The notes under the pieces were generated by a model. That model made no database searches and was not told where the DNA came from. It saw only the letters and a list, made by a program, of their open reading frames with translations. From Serripes groenlandicus (Eukaryota > Mollusca > Bivalvia > Cardiida > Cardiidae): a DNA stretch of 64,000 nt. Below are positions 53,472 to 63,520 of this stretch, one piece after another; the first letter of the stretch is position 1, and every line of letters begins with the position of its first letter. The translations under genes and the position numbers were made by a program. The stretch lies in assembly GCA_031761405.1 (NCBI GenBank), contig JASEVX010000012.1, forward strand, positions 27,885,217-27,949,216, in the 5' to 3' direction.

Positions 53472-53549
53472 CGCACGATACAACAAACGCCCGTGCAATA
53501 CCATCGGAACACTCGACAATCACCGTGTGTCTATATAGTCTAGTCGGTC

Positions 53550-53716
53550 CAATTATCCTGATACCAGCCAGTCAGTCGTTATGCTAACCCCGCAACCCTG
53601 AGCGTCAAGGAGGGCAGCCCTAACCTTTTTAAAGTCTTTGGTATGACCCGACCGGAGATCAAACCCACGACCTCCCGCACCCGAGGCGAACGATTTAACA
53701 CTACACCATCGAGGTG
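53550..53716 (-). mobile_element. SINE-I, head and body
   Basis: In reverse: CCACCTCGATGGTGTAGTGT head, GGTTTGATCTCC box, body to ATTGGACCG. The 3' tail is missing. Confidence 0.7.
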
Positions 53717-53719
53717 GTC

Positions 53720-54940
53720 TTGATAATATATGTAGTCACGATGATAAAAACTTAAATAGTGTGGTTGGGATGTAATTATTCATGCTTTCTTGTTGAATTA
53801 GCGTTTTAAACTGCGTTTAGGAATATTCCCAGAAGCTGCATGAAATAAAGATTTTCTATAGTTTTGCCTTAATGTCACGATGTCTGATGCATACTTGTTA
53901 TATTTGGGAAAATATTTGAAAATGAATTTAAAGATGTGTTTAGGTTACCACGTTACGGTAATATTCCCTCATGAAAACAACTTTTAATTCCTCAGCAGCT
54001 TCTGGAAATAAGAGAAATAACTTGAAAAGGGATTTACATGATATATTTTGTCTATGGAAAAAGGTATAACTTCGTTTTTTCTGAACAGTGTAGGTTCAAA
54101 TCAGCCTGCATATTTGCTCTGTCTTATCATAATCCTCACAAGTTGACTGAAGATTCTAATAAGAATATGTAAGTACATGTAATATTCAGTCTGTAGAGCG
54201 GATGTCAGTGCAGACGACGACATTCTGCTCATGTATTCAGAACATGTGTACACATCTATTTATAAATTAATCAAGCGCTTTTTTGAAATTTAGTAAACGG
54301 TGTTAATGTTAATATCTATCTATCTGACTCGGTATGTTCCGGATAAATAATCAGGAGAACGCCGGCAAGCGTAATCATCGTAATGAAAAATGCACCGCAT
54401 ATAAAGCTGTTTACACCATGTATAAATTAATATGGCCCGAACATATTGCCAAATGCATTGCGTACTATGATTTTTTTATGAACACACAAGTAATAATTCA
54501 CCAGGTATAGAGTTACGTGCAAGCACTTCATATATTTAAACATACATCACATCTATAGACCAACATACAACGTATAAATGTAAAACTACTTCATAAACAG
54601 AAAAATACACGACATATAATGTCATTTGTACTGCATAGTATATAGTTTGTATTGCACATGACGTTGTTTGTAAAACGTATAAAGGTTATTCTACTGTTTA
54701 AGCACTATTTTTCACTGCATATTATTCAATAACCACCATATATAAAAGAAAAGGCACTACATATCATGAATAATGTACCACGTCAAATGAAATACGTGAA
54801 CATATACTGCGCATAATACAATATAACATAGTAAGACAGTAAAGGCGTTCCATACTATGAACCTTTTGGAGTGTCGTCTGATCTAGATCTGTATTGTTCT
54901 CCAGCTAGTCGCATTATCACCTTGGAAGCCTCATGCGGAT
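53720..54940. other. Spacer of the large inverted repeat, nothing recognised
   Basis: AT-rich DNA. A weak MITE-1 right end may lie near 53880-53925. No gene seen. Confidence 0.4.
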
Positions 54941-54946
54941 GGTTAT

Positions 54947-55205
54947 GAACCAAAACCAAACAATCCAAGTACACAATCACATTGAACCAAAACCAAACAA
55001 TCCAAGTACACAATCACATTGAAACAAAACTAAACAATCCAAGTACACAATCACATTGAACCTAAGCCAAACAATCCAAGTACACAATCACATTGAACCA
55101 AAACCAAACAATCCAAGTACACAATCACATTGAACCTAAACCAAACAATCCAAGTACACAATCACATTGAACCAAAACCAAACAATCCAAGTACACAATC
55201 ACATT
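54947..55205. repeat. 37-bp tandem repeat, 7 copies
   Basis: Units start GAACCAAAACC or variants at 54947 and every 37 bases to 55205. They share CAATCCAAGTACACAATCAC. The array lies beside the symmetry centre of the block B/C inverted repeat. Confidence 0.95.
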
Positions 55206-55214
55206 GCAACTGAA

Positions 55215-55410
55215 ATTGAAAGCCTCTGTAGTTATATCACGGCGACAGATTCAATTAGTCGTGATCCCTAGGTAAACAAACCAGTTCTAGGCTATGAAAT
55301 GTGCCTTGCCCAAAATCACTCATAAATAACCGCCGCGACCGGGGATCGAAACCGGAGCGACCAGTTTCAAATATCCGACGCTAACCACGCGACAACGGCG
55401 AATTTCTGAG
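55215..55410 (-). mobile_element. SINE-III, decayed
   Basis: TATCACGGCGACAG tail, CCTAGGTAAACAAACC, and head in reverse GCGTGGTTAGCGTCGG. The B box is mutated (GTTTCGATCCCC). Confidence 0.75.
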
Positions 55411-55906
55411 ACTCGTTCGTATTTGATCATAGTCGACTTTTTTCTGCTTTTCCTGCAATACTTTGATGTGTATTCGCTCTACTCTCTTCTTTTTGAGCAA
55501 ATCCATGAACAAATTCGTAAATGGCTTTAGCGAAGAGTATTGAACATATTTTGTTTAAATGAGTTACTTGTTTTTTTACTTTTTCTTCAAGGAAAAAAGC
55601 ACACGAGTCATTTATATTGCGTTTTAATACCAAGTGGTCAGGAAGTTCGGAGTCAAGGATCATATACAAACTAAGTTTTAACGAAGTCACGAACTGTTAA
55701 AATATTATATTTTTCGGTTTTGACCAAATGAATGAAAAACGATCGCCTCGTTTTAGACTGTATATATAATCAAAGCGCTGATAGCACTAATGAGCGAAGT
55801 ACCTTCATTGATATTGACGCTGTAACTGTCATGACAATAAGGATAAGACCTGTCTTAGGTTCAACACATAAGAAACAAATTAATTCTGTGTTACAAAAAA
55901 AATCCT
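55411..55906. repeat. tRNA-Val-associated repeat without the tRNA
   Basis: TTACTTTTTCTTCAAGG, GCACACGAGTCATTTATATT and TACCAAGTGGTCAGGAAG also occur at 58165-58260 next to a tRNA-Val. It is a partial copy of the flanking unit. No gene seen. Confidence 0.5.
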
Positions 55907-56137
55907 TTAACACTTTCCCTCATACGGCAATTCTGTAGCAGCCGACTTTTAACATATTTTTTACAAAAAATGGAAAATCTCTATATTTGAATGGAAAACA
56001 TAAGACTAAAAGTTGAAAACAGAGTGTCAAAAGGAGAAATTGCACGTGTTGTGCAATATCTCCTTTTGTCACTATGTTTTCAAAAATCCGTCTGCTGTAG
56101 ATGCGTCAGAAAGCGTCTATATGAAGGAAAGGGTTAA
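55907..56137. mobile_element. MITE-1, full-length TTAA-flanked copy
   Basis: TTAACACTTTCCCTCATACG to ATATGAAGGAAAGGGTTAA. The central hairpin is GCACGTGTTGTGC. Confidence 0.8.
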
Positions 56138-57400
56138 ACTGTCTATGACTAACTTGTGTGTGCAATGCAGATCTTGATCGGAATACGCAGATGCGTTAAT
56201 TGACCTTAAAGAATAATTTGAGTATCTGTCCATTCGCAGTAAATTATGCAATAACACTACCTTGGTATTATCATGGATAAGTGTATAGTTGTTGAAACAA
56301 TTTGACTGTATACATGACTGTAACACATTTTACATCTTATTTGTATCAACATATATGGACTTACCCGTATTGTTGAAAGTGCTACTTTTGATACAAAAAA
56401 AGGTTATGCAAAATATTATATTATCCTTGTGTATGTTTATCCGAAAGACATTAATTAAACCTTAATTCAAAACACAGAGGAAAGGAATAAAGGAAGAGAC
56501 CATTTATTCATGCCCTGTATGACCGCTCTCTGAACTTATTGAGCGAGAATCAGTTATATAATCGAGATAGTAACAGGAGACCTCATAACCGTTTATGATA
56601 TCTGATAGTTTTACAACTTACTTACCCTTTTTCTCTAAACCGAAATTAGAGGCCGGCAAGTGGTATAAGAATAGCTATAGAAAAGTGTGTGATATCTAGA
56701 ATATTGAATTAATTTTCATGCTACAGGTTTGAGACATTGTGTAAAAGGGAGGAATAAGTAATTTTGAGCAATTGTTACATTTTCTAGAAAAGTTTTCAAA
56801 ATTCACCCGCTTGATTTGTGTCGTATTCTATCATGTAAAGGGTGAACACTGACAGTTCATTAATGAAAACGTTCGAAGCCTGCCATTTCAAAGTGTTCCT
56901 CTGAGTTTGTCAGTTTTCTGTGTATATACATTATGCTATTATAAAACGTTGTTTAAAGTGACTGGGTGACTAGTCTACAGTGTGATAATATTGAATGAAA
57001 TCAAACGTATTTGACATTGTACATATTGATAACAATCTAGTCCACAGTGGAATTACGTTTTGAACTCATTCATGAGGAAGGCGGACTCGGGCAAAAAGGC
57101 GTGTTGAAAGTAGTCCGATGTGAATGACAGCCAATCAAATGAAGTAATCTCAAATCCTTCCGCGGTTGACTGTGGTTGCAGCTTTAAATTGGATTTTCGA
57201 AAGCAGGCATGCTATGAGCTTTCGGATCGCTTCGCGACCCTTCGCTCAAAAAGTACTACTTTATATCGGTTCCAAGGTCAAGCGGTTATCAAGTCTGCTT
57301 AAAGTGGAACTGCAACCGTTTCGACGTCTCGTAAATAGTGCATTAATTGATAATAAGCATAAAAGAAATCCATTCATCATTGAACAAAAAGTATATTCTT
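56138..57400. other. Intergenic, nothing recognised
   Basis: A decayed MITE-1-like stretch may lie at 56725-56845. No splice-consistent coding segment seen; the short frames at 57120-57474 lack motifs. Confidence 0.4.
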
Positions 57401-57967
57401 TGTTTTTATGCTTTTATAAGGCTTTAAACTTTACGCAACCGCGAGACGAAATCACGTGCTATATTGGGCTATAACGCATTCATTATGGAGTGATTTATTT
57501 GATTGTAAGCTAATGAAATCACAAGGTTGCATGGCCAGCCATCAACATACTTAATCGTTTACCGTACATTAAAGAGTCATGTGCTTTGGCAAATATCAAA
57601 GGAAAAGGTGCCAAATAAGTGGAAGCATAGTTTGGGTTTTATTTTGAAAACTTCGTGGGGAGAAGAGAGTTTGGTTTAAGAAATATCTGTTTTTCTCACA
57701 ATGTTTCCAAAAATATTTTTGCTGCAAATGCTTCAGTTGTTGTCTGTATTAAGTGACTGGTCTTCGTCTGGATTGAGATACGGGTTATCTCCCTTCGTCA
57801 AATATGTATTTATTGAGATGTGTTCAAGAGTAGCCGACACACGAGTCACGAAATGTTAAAGTATTTACTGATTGGGCTTTTACAAAAATAATTTAAAAAA
57901 AAAAGAAATCACTATCAGTTTAGATTGGATTTAGATTAAGTACGACTTTATAATTGTAGCACACATC

Positions 57968-58039
57968 GGTTCCGTGGTGTAGTGGTTATCACGTCTGCTT
58001 CACACGCAGAAGGTCCTGGATTCGAGCCCCAGCGAAACT
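57968..58039 (+). pseudogene. tRNA-Val-like (CAC), probably decayed
   Basis: The anticodon loop TTCACAC reads CAC. The acceptor has one C-A mismatch and a closing G-U. The T stem has A53-C61 instead of the near-universal G-C. It may still be transcribed, but is probably a pseudogene. Confidence 0.7.
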
Positions 58040-58071
58040 TTTTCTTTTTCTTTTGAAGATACGTTACTTGT

Positions 58072-58144
58072 TTTTACGTGGTGTAGTGGTAATCACGTCT
58101 GCTTTAACACACAGAAGGTCATTGGTTTGAGCCCCAGAGGAAAC
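58072..58144 (+). pseudogene. tRNA-Val relic (AAC-like)
   Basis: Clear similarity from CGTGGTGTAGTGG to GAGCCCCAGAGG. The 5' acceptor strand is replaced by T-rich sequence, and the anticodon loop has an extra T. Confidence 0.75.
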
Positions 58145-58625
58145 ACTTTTTTTTCTAAATAGGTTACATTTTTTTTACTTTTTCTTCAAGGAAAAAAGCA
58201 CACGAGTCATTTATATTGCACTTTAATACCAAGGAAGTCCGGAGTCAATGATTATATACATGTATAAATTGTCCGCCTACGTGTAATTTAAACTGTTGCT
58301 TGGGTGCCACAGTGTCCGTCTTACCGAAACGGGCGACAATTAAAACAAAATGGCGGATAAAGGGGAACATTCAGTTGTCGTCTGATATCAAGTCTGTATC
58401 AGGTCTTTGTTCTTCGTCTGACTTGAGATACGAGTTATCACCCCTGTTTCAAATACTCATCATTTGAGATGATGTCAATGGATTAATGCCGCCTAGGCTT
58501 TATCGAAGTATCGAAATGTCAAACTTTGTAGTGATTCGATTTTAATCAAATAGATGAAAAAAGATCAGCCTCTGTTTTGATTATATTACGATTAAGTATA
58601 AACTTATATGAACATTATTTATATC

Positions 58626-58697
58626 GGTTCCGTGGTGTAGTGGTTATCACGTCTGCTTAACACGCAGAAGGTCCTGGGTTCGAGCCCCAGCGGAACC
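58626..58697 (+). tRNA. tRNA-Val (AAC)
   Basis: Same sequence as the minus-strand AAC genes at 31559, 34511 and 34779, on the opposite strand. All stems are paired. Pol III stops TTTT follow within about 15 bases. Confidence 0.93.
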
Positions 58698-58854
58698 TTT
58701 CCTCTTTTCTTTTTACTGAGTGACTTCTTTACTTTTTCTTCAAGGAAAATATTTACACGTCTTATTCATATTGTCCTTCAAAAACCGGTTGTCAGAAAGT
58801 CCAGAGCTAAGAATCCGCGTATGTGGTTTAATATGCTTAAATGTATTATACGTG

Positions 58855-58855
<1 letters not shown>

Positions 58856-58899
<44 letters not shown>

Positions 58900-59152
58900 T
58901 GTTTTGTGTTTTAAGCTGCTTTCAACAATTGTTCAGTTGTCTCACGGCGTTTCCTGCGTAAGTTACCAGTACTACTGATCTATTTATCCTGACACCAGTC
59001 AGTCGTACTGCTAACTCTGCAACCCTGAGCGCTAAGGAAGGCATCTTTTACCACCATTTTGAAAGTATTTGGTATGACCCGGCCATGTATCAATCCCGCA
59101 ACCTCACGTGCCCGAGAAGGGCGCTCTACCACTACACCACAGAGGAAGTGTA
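58856..59152 (-). mobile_element. SINE-I, complete
   Basis: An (ATTG)n tail at 58856-58898 in + coordinates, the common tail, body (TCCTGACACCAGTCAGTCG) and head in reverse (CCTCTGTGGTGTAGTGGTAG). It is complete enough to serve as a family reference. Confidence 0.85.
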
Positions 59153-59227
59153 TTTTACGCGTAACAAAGACTGTCGCATGGTGAATACATACCGACGTCA
59201 CTTTACATATACCTTATTATGTATTCG

Positions 59228-59310
59228 CAGAGCCCTGATAGCTCAGTCAGTAGCGACACTGGCTGTCAATCCATTAGCTGTGAGTTCGAACCCAAGCTCA
59301 GCCTGACGCC
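59228..59310 (+). mobile_element. SINE-II head only
   Basis: GAGCCCTGATAGCTCAGTC..GAGTTCGAACCC. Inverted ortholog of 51428-51503. Confidence 0.7.
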
Positions 59311-59439
59311 TCTGAAACATGATGAGCAATTACACCTTTTGTCACAATGTTTTCAACTTTATTCATCGATATACTTTCATTAACAGATATATCCTACATA
59401 TTGACAATAATGTATTCAAGTTGCAGCGATATGATCTCG

Positions 59440-59935
59440 ATTGGGTGTGTCGATAGCTCAGTTGGTAGAGACGAAGCTCGACAACACAGGGGTGGTGAGT
59501 TCAAACTCCGGATCTGCCATTCTGTATTTCCCATGATTGACAGTAATGTAATAGTGAGAAGCGGCACTCGACTTCCACCCATGGGCTTAACGATCTATGT
59601 AGCGAGGAGGCCAGTTCTCTGAGAAGAATAATGTTGGTACAACTGTGGTCGAAGCTATAAAACTCTGAAAACTTTCTTAGTGCGCAGAGCTGAACTCAAT
59701 GCTCCAAATTAGGCTTCTGATTGGTTAATTTGGAGAACGAATTTGCTTCTGACCAATGAGACACTTGAGCAGAAAATTCTTACCACTGATTAAACTTTTA
59801 TAGTGGTGCCAAAGATTCCAGGAAATACACACGAAATGTGAACTGGTCGTCGTGAATTTAACCGATATGCACCGTTGTAAACGACATTAAAACGCCAATT
59901 AATCAATCAATCAATCAATCAATATATCAATTAAC
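59440..59935 (+). mobile_element. SINE-V, near complete
   Basis: Head GGGTGTGTCGATAGCTCAG, B box AGTTCAAACTCC, long body, tail GTTGTAAACGACATTAAAAC and (CAAT)n. It is the better preserved of the two long SINE-V copies. Confidence 0.72.
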
Positions 59936-60044
59936 ATCGACGGTATGTAGATATAACCACTGGGTTTTGAAATGGCAGCTATTAATTGCATGTTAAACCG
60001 TATGGAATTTTCTTATTTAAAATAGTATTGTATTGACCATCTAT

Positions 60045-60300
60045 GATATAGTTTAGGTTGATTGAAATATGAGCCGTTTCAGAAAAAACAACATTTGATA
60101 TGGACTCTGCGTAATGTATCGACCCAGATCAGCATGTGTAGTCTGCGCAGGCTAATCCGGATCGGCACATTCCGTCTAATGGTGATAGAGGTATAGAGTA
60201 ATGATTTCTGAATAAAATATGCACAGGTGGCGAAAGGTAATGTGCGCGTCAATGTCCACAATGTTGGTTTTCTCCTGGGATGACTCATATGAACTAGTTC
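60045..60300. repeat. Block flank with a dispersed repeat
   Basis: GACTCTGCGTAATGTATCGA, AGGCTAATCCGG and GAGGTATAGAGTAATG recur near 28680-28830 and 63888-63955. The last lies outside the duplicated order, so the segment may be a mobile repeat. Confidence 0.5.
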
Positions 60301-60319
60301 TGTATGATTGATGTGTGTT

Positions 60320-60585
60320 TAACACCGGGGTTTAACTACGGCGGCCAACTCGCAATACCAAGTGTATCCTGGCGTTCGTACACAAGAACTGGACACAACA
60401 GTCTTTCCAAGCAACTGGCTGCTTTTCTACATACACTGTTAGCCCTTTTGTGGAAGACGAAAGACGCTTGTCGCATTGACTTTTGATAAACGTCAGAAAG
60501 AATGTTGGTAGAGCTCGGGTTCGAACTAACAACCACTGTAGCGACAGCCCGCGTCGCTACCGACTGAGCTACCGGGACTCGTCAG
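60320..60585 (-). mobile_element. SINE-II, near complete
   Basis: In reverse: GAGTCCCGGTAGCTCAGTCG head, TTCGAACCC box and body through GGCCGCCGTAGTTAAACCCC. It is the inverted ortholog of 50090-50345. Confidence 0.82.
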
Positions 60586-60692
60586 TTCAGTTTGAATGAC
60601 AAATAAATTCATCCAGTCTTCTGACAAGGGAGAACTCTTCGGACTTGTTGATTTAAACAACAAGAGCAATCTTAATACAAACAATATTGTAT

Positions 60693-60870
60693 ATTATCCC
60701 TTTCTCTCATCTAGACGCAATCTGAAGCGTCTGCAACAGACGACATTTTCTATATGTTTTCAATTATATTCAATAATGATTCATTCATTTGATAGAAATT
60801 CCCAAAATATTTTACCAGATATTTGTTAAAGTCGTCCGCTGCATATTTCGTGTATGTGGGAAAGGGTTAA
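60693..60870. mobile_element. MITE-1, decayed copy downstream of gene C
   Basis: CCCTTTCTCTCATCTAGACG at the left and GTATGTGGGAAAGGGTTAA at the right. It is the block C counterpart of 49799-49972, without a hAT insertion. Confidence 0.65.
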
Positions 60871-60899
60871 AAACTTATGTAGCCACTTTCAATAAACAA

Positions 60900-61077
60900 C
60901 CCGGGTTCGATCCCCAGTCGCGGCACTACGGTCATGGTGGAGTGCCCTTGGGCAAGGCACATTTTCTAGCCTAGTACTGGTTTGTTTACCCAGGGATCAT
61001 GAATAATTAAATTTAATTGCGCGCTAAATGACCTTAGCTGTCGATGCGCCATAAAACAATATACATTCATTCATTCA
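60900..61077 (+). mobile_element. SINE-III variant, 5'-truncated, private to block C
   Basis: A perfect 12-bp target duplication TTCAATAAACAA flanks it (60888-60899 and 61078-61089). It starts inside the head at CCCGGGTTCGATCCCC and carries the alternative tail GCGCGCTAAATGACC..(ATTC)n. Confidence 0.88.
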
Positions 61078-61127
61078 TTCAATAAACAAATTAAGACAAT
61101 TATTGCTTCATTATTACGTGATTTTAT

Positions 61128-61133
61128 TTTATT
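61128..61133 (-). terminator. Polyadenylation signal of gene C
   Basis: AATAAA on the minus strand, 118 bases beyond the stop codon, in the same context (GCGAATAAAATAAA) as gene B. Confidence 0.65.
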
Positions 61134-61250
61134 CGCTTGTTTGTTTTCATATTCATGGAGATGAATTATTACTATGTCAACATGTCTTTTAATAAATCCA
61201 CAATAAATCGATTTTTAATCAATCGATCTTCTGATTGAGACCCGCCATGT

Positions 61251-61602
61251 TCAGTGACTCTGTAGGATGACACTATACGTAACGTCTAGGTAAGGTTCCG
61301 GACAGCAAGCATACGTCACTTCATTTCGGGCGGAAGAGATGTCTTGAACAGACCAGGGGGAAGAATGGTCATCGATGTAATTATCAAAGCTGAATCCGGT
61401 GTCTTGAATACCGAGGTTCAGATGGTTACCATCGTGTACCCACGATCCAAATTTCAGTGAGCACGTCACGTTTTCGGAACACATGCCTTTCTTACCGGCG
61501 TCACAGTAGGAGCTGAATTGCACTGGTGGAATGTAGTACACTTGTCCGGTGTTATATACAACGACATTTACTCCTTTGTCGTATGTCACAAAGCCGTTAG
61601 CG
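61251..61602 (-). CDS. Gene C: AChBP-like, last exon only
   Basis: This exon aligns end to end with exon 4 of gene B: acceptor TTTTTAG, ANGFVTYDKG start, Cys loop CDAGKKGMCSENVTC, KFGSWVHDG of loop B, YACCPEPY of loop C and the stop after VILQSH. I count about 15 substitutions and a two-residue insertion (Ser-Pro in loop F) against gene B. The loop B Trp and both loop C Tyr residues are kept. The phase 2 acceptor is conserved. Upstream, the intron is recognisably that of B to about 62550 but then holds a minisatellite, so exons 1-3 should lie beyond the window. It is convergent with gene B. Confidence 0.88.
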
Positions 61603-61736
61603 CTAAAAAGAAAATGATAAAGTTAACGTTAACACACACAGTCACAGTATTGTGTATTGTGACTACATGAGGATTTTAACGTGTATTGTAATACAACTGA
61701 AATCCTCTTTCCTAAGTCTACACAATGCTAGATACA

Positions 61737-61817
61737 TGTCTTCAATGAATTACCGTTTTGAATTGTCTTCAATGAATTACCGTTTTGAAATGTCTTCAAT
61801 GAATTACCGTTTTGAAA
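61737..61817. repeat. 27-bp tandem repeat, 3 copies
   Basis: Units TGTCTTCAATGAATTACCG.. at 61737, 61764 and 61791, in the last intron of gene C. Genes A and B have one diverged copy each. Confidence 0.9.
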
Positions 61818-61869
61818 TGTCTTTAATGACATGTGTTTTTATCATCTTAATACGTATATCTTTGTGTAG

Positions 61870-62085
61870 ACATTCAATTGTATGCCCTCAAACTTATTTC
61901 AGTTATATCACAGCGACAGTTAATGAATTCATGATCGCTGGGTAAACAAAACCACTACAAGGCTAGGAAATATGCTTTTCCGAAGGGCTTTACACAATGA
62001 CCGTCGCTCCGCCACTTTTGGTCGAACCCGGGACACCTGATTCCAAATCCCTGACGCTTACCACTCGACCCTGGCGGAGTCCTCA
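61870..62085 (-). mobile_element. SINE-III in the last intron of gene C
   Basis: Inverted ortholog of 26304-26500 and 47649-47865. The tail ATATCACAGCGACAG and, in reverse, the box GTTCGACC are recognisable. Confidence 0.72.
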
Positions 62086-62599
62086 CAATGCTAGATAAAT
62101 GCTTCAATGCATTACCGTTTTAAAGTATTTAAAATGTTATCATCGTAATTTAGGCAGTCCTTGACCACTGTCGTAAAAATGGATGGTAAACGAAAAACCA
62201 ATACTGACATATTTAATATATGAATTACTCGTGTTTATGGGTCCAGTAAGGAGTTTTATAAAACAATTTGTTGCGGCGGAAAATATGTTAAAAATGCAGT
62301 AAAATCTGGTCGGCGGAAGAATACAGCACCGCGTGCAAAATGTATTGAATATACGTCCTCCAAATCATGCTTAATATACATAATGTGATAGTGTGTACGC
62401 ATTGTTGGTATTTAGCTATCAACGGCTCATATAATATTAAAGAAAATCTTGAAAGTTTGTAAGTTTTCTGCTAGGTGGATATGCCGCATCTTTTTTACTG
62501 TCGACCAGAAAAATGTTCAATGTGAAATTACTGAAAATGCGCTAAACTACGGAATACCATTAGGGCCATCGCCTATGAATGTGTTGATCTGAAACGCGA

Positions 62600-63490
62600 T
62601 ACTCGACAGTACGATGATGATAACACGACAACGCGACAGTACGATGGTGAAAACGCGACAGTACGATGGTGAAAACACGATACTTCGACAGTACGATGAT
62701 GATAATGCGATATACTGTCGTGTCTTCACCATCGTACTGTCGCGTTTTCACCATCGTACTATCGTAGTATCGTACTGTCGCGTTATCACCATCGTACCGT
62801 CGTGTTATCATCATCGTACCGTCGCGTTATCACCATCGTACCGTCGCGTTATCACCATCGTACCGTCGTGTTATCACCATCGTACCGTCGTGTTATCACC
62901 ATCGTACCGTCGTGTTATCATCATCGTACCGTCGCGTTATCACCATCGTACCGTCGTGTCTTCACCATCGTACCGTCGCGTTATCACCATCGTACCGTCG
63001 TGTTATCACCATCGTACCGTCGTGTTATCACCATCGTACCGTCGTGTTATCACCATCCTACCGTCGCGTTATCATCATCGTACCGTCGCGTTATCACCAT
63101 CGTACCGTCGCGTTATCACCATCGTACCGTCGTGTTATCACCATCGTACCGTCGTGTCTTCACCATCGTACCGTCGTGTCTTCACCATCGTACCGTCGCG
63201 TTATCACCATCGTACCGTCGTGTTATCACCATCGTACCGTCGTGTCTTCACCATCGTACCGTCGTGTCTTCACCATCGTACCGTCGTGTCTTCACCATCG
63301 TACCGTCGCGTTATCACCATCGTACCGTCGTGTCTTCACCATCGTACCGTCGCGTTATCACCATCGTACCGTCGTGTTATCATCATCGTACCGTCGTGTT
63401 ATTACCATCGTACCGTCGTGTCTTCACCATCGTACCGTCGCGTTATCATCATCGTACCGTCGTGTTATCATCATCGTACTGTCGTACTAT
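62600..63490. repeat. 22-bp minisatellite with inverted start, about 40 units
   Basis: From about 62711 to 63490 a 22-bp unit (ATCGTACCGTCG then YGT, TAT or CTT, CAYC) repeats about 35 times. From 62600 to 62710 four or five units run in the opposite direction. Units differ only at a few positions, chiefly C/T after GTCG and TAT/CTT. Because 22 is not a multiple of three and the unit lacks stops, long frames arise in all three phases. These are not genes. Confidence 0.95.
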
Positions 63491-63520
63491 CGCCTTCCGG
63501 TGCGCATGTGCATGTTCAAA

